Shown here in pieces: positions 39,997 to 48,807 of a stretch of 64,000 bases of DNA (the first letter of the stretch is position 1; each line of letters starts with the position of its first letter). Under the pieces are notes generated by a model. That model ran no database searches, was not told where the DNA came from, and worked only from the letters and a program-made list of their open reading frames with translations. The DNA comes from Pseudonocardia sp. EC080619-01 (GTDB taxonomy: Bacteria > Actinomycetota > Actinomycetes > Mycobacteriales > Pseudonocardiaceae), in the NCBI RefSeq assembly GCF_001420995.1, contig NZ_CP012184.1, positions 3,332,501 through 3,396,500 on the forward strand. Reading direction: 5' to 3'. The position numbers were made by a program, and so were the translations under genes.

Positions 39997-41289
39997 TCAG
40001 GTCAGGAGGTCGTCCAGGTCGCCGTTGATGGAGTGGTCGACGACCGGGCGGACGGTCTCGAAGGTGCACTCCTTGGGGTTGCCCGGGGTGCAGGCGTCAC
40101 CCAGGACGTGGTTGGTGATCCGGTCGACGTCCGCCGCGTCACCGACGATGGTCGGCGAGTTCTCGTAGAACTTGGTCGGGCCCTGGCCCAGCCGGTTCTT
40201 CGAGTAGGTGTCCTGCTTGACGTCGGCGAACTTCTCCGGGATGCCCACGTCGCGCAGCAGCCGGATCGAGGCGGCCAGCGCGGCGTCGGCGGCCTGGGGC
40301 TTGGTCATGCCGCGGGTGTCGATGCCCATGGCCTCCGCGATGTCCGCGAAGCGCTCGTAGGCGACCGGCATGTTGAACGCCCACACGCGGGGGAGCGCGA
40401 TCGCGTTGTTCAGGCCGTGGTGGGTGTCGTAGAACGCCGACACCGCGTGCGAGATCGAGTGGATGATGCCGAGGCCGCCCGAGTTGAACGCCTGGGCCGC
40501 GATGTACTGCGCGTACATCATGCCCTCGCGGCCGGGAAGGTCCTGCCCGTTCCACACGGCCGCCCGCAGGTTCTGCGAGGTCAGCTTGATCGCGTGCAGC
40601 GCGTTGCCCAGCGACGGCTGGAAGTTCAGCCGCGACACGTAGGGCTCGGAGGCGTGCGCGAGCACGTCGAAGCCGCACTGCGCGGTGTAGTCGACCGGGC
40701 AGTCGTAGTAGAGCACCGGGTCGTCGATCGCGAGGGTGGTGACCGACGCGTCGTCGAACGCCACGTACTTGTGCGGGTTGTCCGGGTCGGTCGTGGTGTC
40801 GGTGATCACGTACGCCCACGAGGTCTCCGAGCCGGTGCCGGCCGTGGTGGAGACCGCGATGTGCGGCGGGTTGGCCGGGTTCTCGGACTTGTTGAAGCCC
40901 TCGAACTCGTTGACGTTGCGGCCGTCGTGGGCGACCGAGATGCGGGCGCCCTTGCAGGCGTCGTGCGAGGACCCGCCGCCGATGGAGACGAACGAGTCGC
41001 AGTTGTTCTCCTGGTACAACGCGACGGCATCCATCGAGTTGTAGTCCTTGGGGTTCGACTCGACCTTGTCGTACACGACGACCTCGAGGCCGTGGTACTT
41101 CATCGACTCGACGATCTTGTGGACGATGTCGGTGCCGCGCAGGCCCGACGTCATGACCAGGGTCTTCTTGAAGCCCAGCTTGAGCGCTTCCGGCCCGATC
41201 AGCTCGTGGGAGCCGGGACCCATGAGTGCCCGCGGGAACGGGTGGAACTCCTTGATGGGGAACGGCTTGAGCAGCTCGTCTACCTGCAT
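39997..41289 (-). CDS. mdo: NDMA-dependent methanol dehydrogenase (nicotinoprotein, iron-type ADH family)
   Basis: A 430-residue group III alcohol dehydrogenase that oxidises methanol to formaldehyde with a tightly bound NAD(P) cofactor; known from Amycolatopsis, Rhodococcus and Mycobacterium as MDO/MNO. Seen: FPIKEFHPFPRALMG, NPKDYNSMDAVALYQ, IGGGSSHDACKGARI, STTAGTGSETSWAYVITD, and metal His residues in GIIHSISHAVSAFYDTHHGL. The electron acceptor in cells is uncertain; mycofactocin has been implicated. AAAGGG precedes the ATG. First gene of a likely mdo-moxR-VWA transcript. A perfect dyad at 41460-41480 lies in its upstream region. Confidence 0.93.
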   Translation of the reverse strand: MQVDELLKPFPIKEFHPFPRALMGPGSHELIGPEALKLGFKKTLVMTSGLRGTDIVHKIVESMKYHGLEVVVYDKVESNPKDYNSMDAVALYQENNCDSFVSIGGGSSHDACKGARISVAHDGRNVNEFEGFNKSENPANPPHIAVSTTAGTGSETSWAYVITDTTTDPDNPHKYVAFDDASVTTLAIDDPVLYYDCPVDYTAQCGFDVLAHASEPYVSRLNFQPSLGNALHAIKLTSQNLRAAVWNGQDLPGREGMMYAQYIAAQAFNSGGLGIIHSISHAVSAFYDTHHGLNNAIALPRVWAFNMPVAYERFADIAEAMGIDTRGMTKPQAADAALAASIRLLRDVGIPEKFADVKQDTYSKNRLGQGPTKFYENSPTIVGDAADVDRITNHVLGDACTPGNPKECTFETVRPVVDHSINGDLDDLLT

Positions 41290-41397
41290 GTCAGCCCTTT
41301 CTGAGGCAGGCGGATGGGTCGATTCCGCACGCTAGGGGGGCTGTGGCCGTGAGCACAGGGGTGATCGCGATTACCCGTCGGGCGTCCGGGCAGGACG

Positions 41398-41415
41398 CCC
41401 CTCCGAACGGAGGGG
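41398..41415. promoter_or_regulatory. Palindrome in the mdo/metE divergent region
   Basis: CCCCTCCG-AA-CGGAGGGG, a perfect dyad 109 bases upstream of the mdo start. It could be an operator or a short hairpin. Confidence 0.4.
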
Positions 41416-41459
41416 GCAGGGATAGGTCGCCCTGGGGCTCGGGTGGGAGCGGGCGAACG

Positions 41460-41480
41460 TGTTGCCACTGTATGGCAACA
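41460..41480. promoter_or_regulatory. Candidate operator: TGTTGCCA-CTGTA-TGGCAACA
   Basis: A perfect 8-bp inverted repeat with a five-base spacer, unusually A/T-rich for this genome, in the divergent region 171 bases before mdo. Its spacing of one helical turn fits a dimeric regulator. No regulator gene lies beside it. Confidence 0.55.
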
Positions 41481-41539
41481 AGCATCGTCCGGCAATGCCT
41501 GGCCTGGCCCCGTCCGGATCCCTGATCTATGGTCGGTCC

Positions 41540-41742
41540 CGCCGACGGTTCGCCGGCGCGGTCCCGGGAGGGGCCGGGCGGGCGAGGCAAGAGGGAACCC
41601 GGTGCGACTCCGGGACTGCCCCGCAGCGGTGAGTGGGAACGACCGCCGTCATGAGCACTGGGAGCGATCCCGGGAAGCGACGGCCAGTAGGACGTGCACC
41701 CGTGCACGACGCCCGCGAGTCCGAAGACCTGCCGACGGTGCG
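41540..41742 (+). promoter_or_regulatory. Cobalamin riboswitch upstream of metE
   Basis: The conserved cobalamin core is present in order: GAGGCAAGAGGGAACCCGGTG, CCGGGACTGCCCCGCAGCGG, GGGAACGACCGCC, GAGCACTGGG, CCCGGGAAGCGACGGCCAGTAGG (B12 box) and GCCCGCGAGTCCGAAGACCTGCC, each shown only in part here. Ends are approximate. B12 binding should repress the B12-independent synthase. Downstream, GGGAGGGC (41777) can pair with GCCCTCCC (41863) around a GGACGGC/GCCGTCC hairpin, a plausible expression platform. Confidence 0.94.
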
Positions 41743-41915
41743 TGTGCCGGCCGGTGCACGCGATCCGTGGTCCCGAGGGAGGGCCGAGCGGACGACCGGG
41801 CATCGCCGTGCCCGCCGGACAGGGTCCGGTGTGGACGGCCGAGCCGTCCCGGTCGTGACGTCGCCCTCCCGCGAGGCCCGGGTCACCCCCACCGCGCTCG
41901 CGAGGAGAGAGGGCC

Positions 41916-44219
41916 GTGACGACTTCGTCCGAATCGGGCACCGCAAGCACCGTTCTGGGATACCCCCGGATCGGGCCGTACCGGGAGCTCAAGCGCGCGA
42001 CCGAGGCGTTCTGGGCCGGGAGGTCCGGCGCTTCGGCGCTGCACGACGTGGCAGGCGGACTGCGACGGGACACCTGGACCGGATTGCGCGACGCCGGCCT
42101 GGGGCAGGTCCCGGGCAACACGTTCTCGTTCTACGACCACGTGCTCGACACCGCGCTCGCCGTCGGGGCCGTGCCGGAACGGTTCGCCGGCATCGAGGAT
42201 CCGCTGGAGCGGCTGTTCGCGATGGCCCGCGGCCGCACCGGCGCCCCGGCCTGCGAGATGACCAAGTGGTTCGACACGAACTACCACTACCTCGTCCCCG
42301 AGATCGGGCCGTCGACGCGACTGGCCCCGGGGAGCCGCAAGGCGCTCGACGAGTTCCGGGAGGCGCTGCGCTCCGACGTCCTGACCCGCCCGGTGCTGGT
42401 CGGGCCGGTGACCTTCCTGCTGCTGTCCAAGCCTGCCGAGGGATCGCCGGAGGACTTCCGGCCGCTGGACCTGCTCGGCCCGCTGGTCGAGGTCTACCGG
42501 GACCTGCTCGCCGAGCTCGCCGACGCCGGTGCCGAGTGGGTCCAGCTCGACGAGCCGGCCTTCGCCGCCGACCGCACCGACCCCGAGGTCGCGGCACTGC
42601 GGAAGGCCTACGACCGGCTCGCGTCGGCGCCGCGCCGGCCGAAGATCCTGGTCGCGTCGTACTTCGGCGAGCTCGGCCGGGCACTGCCGGTGCTCGCGTC
42701 CACCGCCATCGAGGGGCTCGCGCTGGACCTCGTCGCGGGCCGGGCGGACCTCGACGGGATCGACTCGGTCGAGGGGCTGGGCGGCAAGCGGGTGCTGGCC
42801 GGCGTCGTCGACGGCCGCAACGTCTGGCGCACCGACCTCGACGCCGCGCTGTCCGACGCGACCCGGCTGACCGGCGTCGCGGGGCGGGTGGAGGTCTCGA
42901 CCTCGTGCTCGCTGCTGCACGTCCCGTACGACCTGGAGGCGGAGACCGCGCTGCCCGCCGACGTCGTCGACATGCTGGCCTTCGCCCGCCAGAAGGTCGA
43001 CGAGGTCGTGCTGCTCGGCCGCGCGCTGCACGAGGGGCGGGCCGCGGTGGCCGACGCGTTCGACGCCGCGAAGGCCACCCGGGAGCGGGTGGCCGCGGCG
43101 TCCCGGCGCGACGAGGGCGTGCGCAGCCGGCTCGCCGAGCTGGGCGCCGACCACTACCGGCGGCCCGCGGGTGACGTGCGGGCCAAGGCGCAGCGCGAGG
43201 CGCTCGGCCTGCCCGACGTGCCGACGACGACGATCGGGTCGTTCCCGCAGACCGCGGAGATCCGCAAGGACCGCGCCGCGCACCGGCGCGGCGACATCAC
43301 CGACGACGAGTACACCGGGCGGATGCGCCGGGAGATCGAGCGCGTGGTGCGGCTCCAGGAGGACATCGGCCTGGACGTGCTCGTGCACGGTGAGCCCGAG
43401 CGCAACGACATGGTCCAGTACTTCGCCGAGAACCTCGACGGGTTCGCCACGACCGAGCTCGGCTGGGTGCAGTCCTACGGCTCGCGCTGCGTGCGGCCGC
43501 CGATCCTGCACTCGGACGTCTCCCGCGCGGAGCCGATCACCGTCGGCTGGGCGACCTACGCGCAGTCGCTGTCGGACCGGTACGTGAAGGGCATGCTGAC
43601 CGGGCCCGTCACCATCCTGGCCTGGTCGTTCGTCCGCGACGACCAGCCGCTCGGCGACACCGCCCGGCAGGTCGGGCTGGCGCTGCGCGACGAGGTCGTC
43701 GACCTCGAGGCGGCCGGGATCCGGATCATCCAGGTCGACGAGCCCGCGCTGCGCGAGCTGCTGCCGCTGCACGAGCGCGACCGGCAGTCCTATCTGGACT
43801 GGGCGGTGGACTCGTTCCGGATGTCCGTCGGCGGGGTCGCGGACACCACGCAGATCCACACGCACCTCTGCTACTCCGAGTTCGGCGAGGTCGTCGGGGC
43901 CATCGACGGCCTGGACGCCGACGTCACCACGGTCGAGGCGGCCCGGTCCCGGATGGAGGTCCTCGGTGACCTCGGACCCGGGGTGCCGCGCGGGCTCGGC
44001 CCGGGCGTCTACGACGTCCACTCGCCCGAGGTCCCGGACGCCGACGAGCTCGCCGGGCAGCTCACCGCGGCGCTGCACCACATCGGTGCCGAGCGGCTGT
44101 GGGCCAACCCGGACTGCGGGCTCAAGACGCGCGGTGAGCCCGAGACCGTCGCCGCCCTGACCAACCTGGTCGCGGCCGCCCGCCGGGTCCGCTCCGGCGG
44201 GGTACCGACCACCGGCTGA
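41916..44219 (+). CDS. metE: 5-methyltetrahydropteroyltriglutamate--homocysteine methyltransferase (B12-independent)
   Basis: A 767-residue zinc enzyme that makes methionine without cobalamin. N-terminal domain starts [21 protein letters not shown]; the C-terminal catalytic domain has [67 protein letters not shown], and zinc ligands in THLCYSEF and [14 protein letters not shown] start after GAGGAGAGAGGG. Control by the cobalamin riboswitch implies that the cell also has or imports B12 for MetH. Confidence 0.98.
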   Translation: MTTSSESGTASTVLGYPRIGPYRELKRATEAFWAGRSGASALHDVAGGLRRDTWTGLRDAGLGQVPGNTFSFYDHVLDTALAVGAVPERFAGIEDPLERLFAMARGRTGAPACEMTKWFDTNYHYLVPEIGPSTRLAPGSRKALDEFREALRSDVLTRPVLVGPVTFLLLSKPAEGSPEDFRPLDLLGPLVEVYRDLLAELADAGAEWVQLDEPAFAADRTDPEVAALRKAYDRLASAPRRPKILVASYFGELGRALPVLASTAIEGLALDLVAGRADLDGIDSVEGLGGKRVLAGVVDGRNVWRTDLDAALSDATRLTGVAGRVEVSTSCSLLHVPYDLEAETALPADVVDMLAFARQKVDEVVLLGRALHEGRAAVADAFDAAKATRERVAAASRRDEGVRSRLAELGADHYRRPAGDVRAKAQREALGLPDVPTTTIGSFPQTAEIRKDRAAHRRGDITDDEYTGRMRREIERVVRLQEDIGLDVLVHGEPERNDMVQYFAENLDGFATTELGWVQSYGSRCVRPPILHSDVSRAEPITVGWATYAQSLSDRYVKGMLTGPVTILAWSFVRDDQPLGDTARQVGLALRDEVVDLEAAGIRIIQVDEPALRELLPLHERDRQSYLDWAVDSFRMSVGGVADTTQIHTHLCYSEFGEVVGAIDGLDADVTTVEAARSRMEVLGDLGPGVPRGLGPGVYDVHSPEVPDADELAGQLTAALHHIGAERLWANPDCGLKTRGEPETVAALTNLVAAARRVRSGGVPTTG

Positions 44220-44283
44220 CGCCGGTGCGCTCCCGTGGCGCCGGCCGGTACCGGCCGTCCCGTCCGGCGCCGCGGGGGCATCT

Positions 44284-44302
44284 CCATCCCTGACCGGGAT
44301 GG
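44284..44302 (+). terminator. Short hairpin downstream of metE
   Basis: CCATCCC / GGGATGG with a five-base loop, 65 bases past the metE stop and directly before the long palindrome. Confidence 0.5.
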
Positions 44303-44364
44303 TGATCACGGATCGGGAAGCTGCGCGGCCGGATCCGGCCGCAAGACTTCCGGATCCGTGATCA
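44303..44364. repeat. 62-base imperfect palindrome with nested 18-base perfect palindrome
   Basis: The outer arms TGATCACGGATCGGGAAG and CTTCCGGATCCGTGATCA pair at 17 of 18 positions. Inside lies GCGGCCGGATCCGGCCGC, itself a perfect palindrome. It sits between metE and the start of the SBP operon. It could be a metE terminator, an operator with GATC-rich half-sites, or both. Confidence 0.85.
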
Positions 44365-44420
44365 GAGCTGTTGCTCACGTCCATCTTGTCTGAACAGTTC
44401 GTCAGATGTAGCTGTATGTC

Positions 44421-45950
44421 GTGATCGCACGACGACGTGGCCGGTACGCCCTGGCCGCACTGGCCACCGCGACCGCCCTGCTCCTCGCCGGCTGCGGCGG
44501 CGGTACCGGTGGCAGCCCCGATCCCGCCGGTGAGCTGACGGTGGCGCTCCAGTTCCCGCCCCGCGCGGACTACGCCTTCGATGCGGACGACGGGGCCCGC
44601 CTCCAGTCCCTCGGCGTCGCCGAGACACTGACCACGGTGGACGACCAGGCTCAGCCCGCACCGATGCTGGCCACCGCGTGGGAGCAGGAGGGCGACTCCT
44701 GGCGGTTCACCCTGCGTCCGGGCGTCACCTTCCACGACGGCACCCCGCTCACGCCGGACGCCGTCGTCACGGCACTGAGCTACGTCGCCGGGGTCGACGC
44801 CCCGCCGCGGGCGATCCGCGACATCGGGTTCACGGTCGCGGCGGACGGCCCCGACGTCGTGCGGATCACCACGGCCGAGCCCGACCCGGTCATGCCGCTG
44901 CGCATGTCGAGCGGCAACCTCGGGATCCTCGCTCCCGCCGCGTACGCCGGCGGTGGTGCGCCCGCGTACCTGCGGAACGCGACCGGCCCGTTCGTGCTGG
45001 ACCAGGTGGACGGTGCCCAGTCGGCGCAGCTCGTCCGCAACGAGCAGTACTGGGGCGAGAAGGCGGGCGCGGCCCGCATCACCGTCCGCTACGTGGAGGA
45101 CCCGCAGGCCCGCGCGCTCGCCGTCCAGGCCGGTGACGTGCAGTTCGCCGAGGGCCTCCCGCAGGCCCAGGTCGAGCAGGTCCGCTCGTCGGGCGCCGAG
45201 GTCGTCGAGTACCCGAACGCTCGCACGGTCCCGTTGCAGCTCAACCAGTCCCGCGCGCCGTTCGACGACGTCCGGGTGCGGCAGGCCGTGACCGCGGCGA
45301 TCGACCGCCCGGTGCTGGCGCAGCAGGTGCTCGGCGGCGGTGCGGCCCCGGCCGCGGACCTCTTCGGTGCGGCGGTGCCGTGGGGCGAGACCGATCCGCC
45401 GCCCGCGGCCGACCCCGAGCGTGCGAGGCAGCTGCTCGCCGAGGCAGGGTTCGGGCCGGAGAACCCGCTGACCGTGCAGCTGTGGACGTTCCCGAACCGC
45501 CCCGAGCTGCCGACGCTCGCGAACGCGCTCCAGGCGATGCTCGCCGAGGCAGGGGTGCGGGTCGAGATCACCGTCGGGAACTACGAGGCGCAGGAGCCCG
45601 AGGTCCTCGCCGGGAACTACGACATGTTCCTCAACTCGCGCAGCTACCTCTCCGACTTCCCGGACGCGGCGAGCACGCTCACCTCGGACTACACGTGCGA
45701 GGGCAGCTACGCCATCGACCAGTACTGCAGCCCGGCCTACGACGCGGTCGTCGCCCGGCTGAACACGACCGTCGACCCGGCCCAGCGGCAGCAGCTGTTC
45801 GCCGAGGCCGCCGGCCTGCTCACCACCGATGCCGTCGGCGTGATGCTGGTGCACCCGCTGAACACCGCCGTGCTGCGCGGCGCGACCGGGTTCACCCCGG
45901 ACCCGCTGCAGATCGAGCCGATCCTGCCCCAGCTGACGCCGACGGGGTGA
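44421..45950 (+). CDS. ABC transporter substrate-binding lipoprotein, SBP_bac_5 (peptide/nickel type)
   Basis: A 509-residue lipoprotein. Signal peptide with lipobox LLLAGC near residue 25, then the family 5 binding-protein fold: VAETLTTVDDQAQPAPMLAT, WRFTLRPGVTFHDGTPLTPDAVV, NEQYWGEKA, AVTAAIDRPVLAQQVLGG, YDMFLNSRSYLSDFPD. These proteins bind peptides, nickel or metallophore complexes; the ligand cannot be told. GTG start. First gene of an operon with two permeases; each next gene begins in a GTGA overlap. Confidence 0.92.
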   Translation: MIARRRGRYALAALATATALLLAGCGGGTGGSPDPAGELTVALQFPPRADYAFDADDGARLQSLGVAETLTTVDDQAQPAPMLATAWEQEGDSWRFTLRPGVTFHDGTPLTPDAVVTALSYVAGVDAPPRAIRDIGFTVAADGPDVVRITTAEPDPVMPLRMSSGNLGILAPAAYAGGGAPAYLRNATGPFVLDQVDGAQSAQLVRNEQYWGEKAGAARITVRYVEDPQARALAVQAGDVQFAEGLPQAQVEQVRSSGAEVVEYPNARTVPLQLNQSRAPFDDVRVRQAVTAAIDRPVLAQQVLGGGAAPAADLFGAAVPWGETDPPPAADPERARQLLAEAGFGPENPLTVQLWTFPNRPELPTLANALQAMLAEAGVRVEITVGNYEAQEPEVLAGNYDMFLNSRSYLSDFPDAASTLTSDYTCEGSYAIDQYCSPAYDAVVARLNTTVDPAQRQQLFAEAAGLLTTDAVGVMLVHPLNTAVLRGATGFTPDPLQIEPILPQLTPTG

Positions 45951-46891
45951 TCGGGCTGGTCCTGCGCCGGCTGCTGGTCGTCCCGCCGGTCCTGCTCGCC
46001 GCGACGGTGCTGGTGTTCGCGCTGCCGCGGCTGGCGGACGTGGACCCGGCCCGCGCGGTGCTGCGGGCCCGCTCCGCCGAGGCCGTGCCGGACCCGGCGA
46101 CCGAGGCGCGGGTGCGGGCGTCGCTCGGGCTGGACGCCTCACCGGTCGAGCAGTACCTGCGCTGGCTCGGCGCGCTGCTGCGCGGTGACCTCGGGTACGG
46201 GTACGTCTCGCGGACCCCGGTCCTGGAACAGGTCGGTGGGGCGGCCGCGGTGTCCGGCCTGCTGGCGGTGCTGGCACTCGCGCTCGCCGCGGCCGTCGGG
46301 ATCCCGGCCGGGGCCTACGCGGCGCGCCGGCCGGGCGGCCGGCTGGACCGGTTCCTCGGGGCGGGGACGATCGCCGGGGTCGCCGTGCCCGAGTTCGTCC
46401 TGGCGCCCTGGCTGGTGCTGGTCTTCGCGGTCGGGCTCGGTGCCCTGCCCGCCGTGGGCTGGGGCGGGCCGCAGCACCTGGTGCTGCCGGTGCTGACCCT
46501 GGCCGCGTACCCGGGCGCACTCGCCGCCCAGCTCGTCCGCGCGGAGACCGCGATGGTGCTCACCCGGCCGCACGTGCTCGTCGCCCGGGCGAAGGGCCTG
46601 GGCGAGCACTCGGTGCTGTGGCGGCACGGCGCCCGGCTCGCGACGACGTCGGTGACGGCGCTCGCCGGGCTGTTCGTCGCCGGGCTGCTCGGCGGGTCCG
46701 TCGTGGTGGAGGTCGTGTTCGGCATCCCCGGCCTCGGGCGGCTGCTGCACCAGGCCGTGCCCGCCCAGGACCTCCCGGTGATCCAGGCCGGGACGCTGCT
46801 CGTGGTGACGGTCGCGGTCGTTGCCGGCGTGCTCGTCGAGATTGTCGCGACGCTGCTCGACCCGGTCCTGCGCTCGGCGGTGGACGCGTGA
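45947..46891 (+). CDS. ABC transporter permease, DppB/NikB type
   Basis: A 314-residue permease with about six membrane helices. RRLLVVPPVLLAATVLVFAL at the start, RASLGLDASPVEQYLRWLGALLRGDLGYGY and the EAA loop VLVARAKGLGEHSVLWRHGAR are typical of BPD_transp_1 family 5 permeases. The C-terminal PGLGRLLHQAV motif is also family-typical. GTG start overlaps the SBP stop. Confidence 0.93.
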   Translation: MIGLVLRRLLVVPPVLLAATVLVFALPRLADVDPARAVLRARSAEAVPDPATEARVRASLGLDASPVEQYLRWLGALLRGDLGYGYVSRTPVLEQVGGAAAVSGLLAVLALALAAAVGIPAGAYAARRPGGRLDRFLGAGTIAGVAVPEFVLAPWLVLVFAVGLGALPAVGWGGPQHLVLPVLTLAAYPGALAAQLVRAETAMVLTRPHVLVARAKGLGEHSVLWRHGARLATTSVTALAGLFVAGLLGGSVVVEVVFGIPGLGRLLHQAVPAQDLPVIQAGTLLVVTVAVVAGVLVEIVATLLDPVLRSAVDA

Positions 46892-47745
46892 CGAGCGTGC
46901 GGGAACGGGCCGGTGCCCGCCCCGGGCCCGTCCGTGCCGGCGGCCCGGGGCGGTCGCGCGCTCCGCGACGCCGGTGGCCGGTCGTGGCCGCCGGGTGCCT
47001 CGCCGTCGCGTTCCTCGCGTGCGCCCCGCTGCTGCTGCCCGACCCCGAGCGCGCCGACTTCGCGGGCCTGCTCGCCGGACCGTCGGCGGCGCACCCGCTG
47101 GGGACCGACCAGCTGGGCCGGGACCTGCTCTCCCGCACCCTCCACGGCGGACGCCTGACCCTCGGGCTGAGCCTGTTCGCCGTCGCCGTGACCGGGGCGT
47201 TCGGGACGGCGGTCGGTGCGGCCGCCGCCGTCACCGGTGCGTTCGGACGGCTGGTGATGCGGCTCGTCGACGTCCTCGCCGCGATCCCGGTCGTCCTCTT
47301 CGGACTCGTCGCGGCGGTGACGCTCGGACCGGGGACCACCTCGCTCCTGGTGGCCGTGACGGCGATCGCGTGGACGCCGTTCGCCCGGCAGGCGCACCTG
47401 CTGGTGCTCGCCGAGCGGGAGCGCGAGTACGTGACGGCCGCGGTCGCGCTGGGTGCGGGCCCGGTCCGGGTGCTGGTGCGGCACGTGGGCCGGAACCTGG
47501 TGCCGCCGCTGGGCGCGCACGCCTGCGTGCGGTTCGCGAGCACCCTGCTGACGATCTCGGGACTGTCGTTCCTCGGGCTGGGCGTGCAGCCGCCGACCGC
47601 CGAGTGGGGCGCGATGGTGGCGGAGGGCCGCGAGTACCTGTTCACCGCGCCGCAGGTGGTGCTCGTGCCCTCGGCCGCCGTCGTGCTGACCGCCGGGGTG
47701 GCCCTGTGGTGGGGACGACGGTTCGACCGGGTGGGAGCCCGGTGA
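46888..47745 (+). CDS. ABC transporter permease, DppC/NikC type
   Basis: A 285-residue permease. Seen: HPLGTDQLGRDLLSRTLHGGRLTL, a DppC hallmark, and the EAA loop YVTAAVALGAGPVRVLVRHVGRN, with ISGLSFLGLGVQPPTAEWGAMV near the end. Forms the channel with the preceding permease. No ATP-binding subunit gene follows, so the ATPase must come from elsewhere. GTG start overlaps the previous stop. Confidence 0.93.
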   Translation: MTSVRERAGARPGPVRAGGPGRSRAPRRRWPVVAAGCLAVAFLACAPLLLPDPERADFAGLLAGPSAAHPLGTDQLGRDLLSRTLHGGRLTLGLSLFAVAVTGAFGTAVGAAAAVTGAFGRLVMRLVDVLAAIPVVLFGLVAAVTLGPGTTSLLVAVTAIAWTPFARQAHLLVLAEREREYVTAAVALGAGPVRVLVRHVGRNLVPPLGAHACVRFASTLLTISGLSFLGLGVQPPTAEWGAMVAEGREYLFTAPQVVLVPSAAVVLTAGVALWWGRRFDRVGAR

Positions 47746-47798
47746 CCGGCGGGGGTGGGGGTTCCGGCCCACGAGACGAGCGGGCAGGGTGGACGGGC

Positions 47799-48800
47799 AT
47801 GGACGCCACGGGCACGAGCACGGTCGCGGAGCTGCTGCACGCGTACCTGTCCGATCCCGACGCCGGCTGGAGCGCGGGCGCGCCGGGCGCGATCGCCGAG
47901 TTCGTCCGGCTGCCCGACGAGCCCGCCGCGACCCCGGAGCCGGGGGCGGTCGTGACCGGCCGCGGCGGGATCCGGCTCGCTGCGCCGCCGGGCACCCGGC
48001 CGGTCGCCTACCGCACCCCGGTCGGGCCGGAGGACCACTGGAACCACGCCGTCGCGCTGTGCCTGCCCGCCGCGGACGCCCGGTGCGCGGCCCGGACCAC
48101 CGTCACCGTGCTCGGGCCGGACCGCGACGCGCTGCGCGACACCGACCGGGCGGACGTCCTCGTCGACCTCGGTCTCGGCACCCCCACGGTCGACGCCTGC
48201 GTGCGGACCGGGGACCCGGAGCTGCTCGCCGCGCTGCGGGCGGCCGAGGGGCGCCCGCTCGACGGCGACCTCGTCGCCACGCTGGTCGCAGCCGGACCGC
48301 ACCGGGTGTTCGTGACGGCCGTCGGCCGGGTCGAGGTGTTCGCCGCGATCCCGCCGCCGGACGGCCGCTCGCCGGACGGCCCGCACACCCACCTGCTCCC
48401 ACAGCTCCTGCGGGCGGGGCGCACGCACGCCGCGACCGTCCCGGTGCCGGACGGGTACCTGCCGTGCGCCCACCTGTACCCGGCGCACCCGCTGACGGAC
48501 CTGACGGGACGTCCGCGGCCGTTCGACGCGGGCCGCCTGGCCGCGTTCGACCGGCTCCTGGAGAGGTTCGGCGACCCGGCGCAGCGGGACGTCACCGCCG
48601 AGGTGCTCCGTGCCGTATCGGCGGGGGAGCCGCCGGGCGACCGTCCCGCGGACCCGCCGGGCCGGGCCGCGCAGGCGGTCGCACTGCGGGTGCTCGCCCG
48701 GACCGGCACCGCCGATCCCGCCGTGCTCGACGCCTGGCGCGGCCGGGTGGCCCCGGAGCCGGACCTGCTCGACCCCGACGGCGACCGCAACAGCGGCTGA
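47799..48800 (+). CDS. Conserved protein of unknown function (DUF6925-like)
   Basis: A 333-residue cytoplasmic protein. Recognisable stretches are NHAVALCLP, LGTPTVDACVRTG, PDGPHTHLLPQLL and PCAHLYPAHPL, which I associate with the DUF6925 group without certainty. There is no signal peptide or membrane segment. It follows the permease in the same direction. A GTG at 47742 would give a GTGA overlap with the permease, but it adds a Gly-rich low-complexity start, so the ATG is preferred. Confidence 0.65.
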   Translation: MDATGTSTVAELLHAYLSDPDAGWSAGAPGAIAEFVRLPDEPAATPEPGAVVTGRGGIRLAAPPGTRPVAYRTPVGPEDHWNHAVALCLPAADARCAARTTVTVLGPDRDALRDTDRADVLVDLGLGTPTVDACVRTGDPELLAALRAAEGRPLDGDLVATLVAAGPHRVFVTAVGRVEVFAAIPPPDGRSPDGPHTHLLPQLLRAGRTHAATVPVPDGYLPCAHLYPAHPLTDLTGRPRPFDAGRLAAFDRLLERFGDPAQRDVTAEVLRAVSAGEPPGDRPADPPGRAAQAVALRVLARTGTADPAVLDAWRGRVAPEPDLLDPDGDRNSG

Positions 48801-48807
48801 CCGGTGC

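Noticed and set aside
41883..46520. Very long open frame (1545 codons) on the minus strand opposite metE and the SBP gene
   Set aside because: It is the usual stop-poor antisense frame of GC-rich DNA; the plus strand holds clear MetE and SBP proteins, and the antisense product has only low-complexity Arg/Gly/Pro/Asp sequence.
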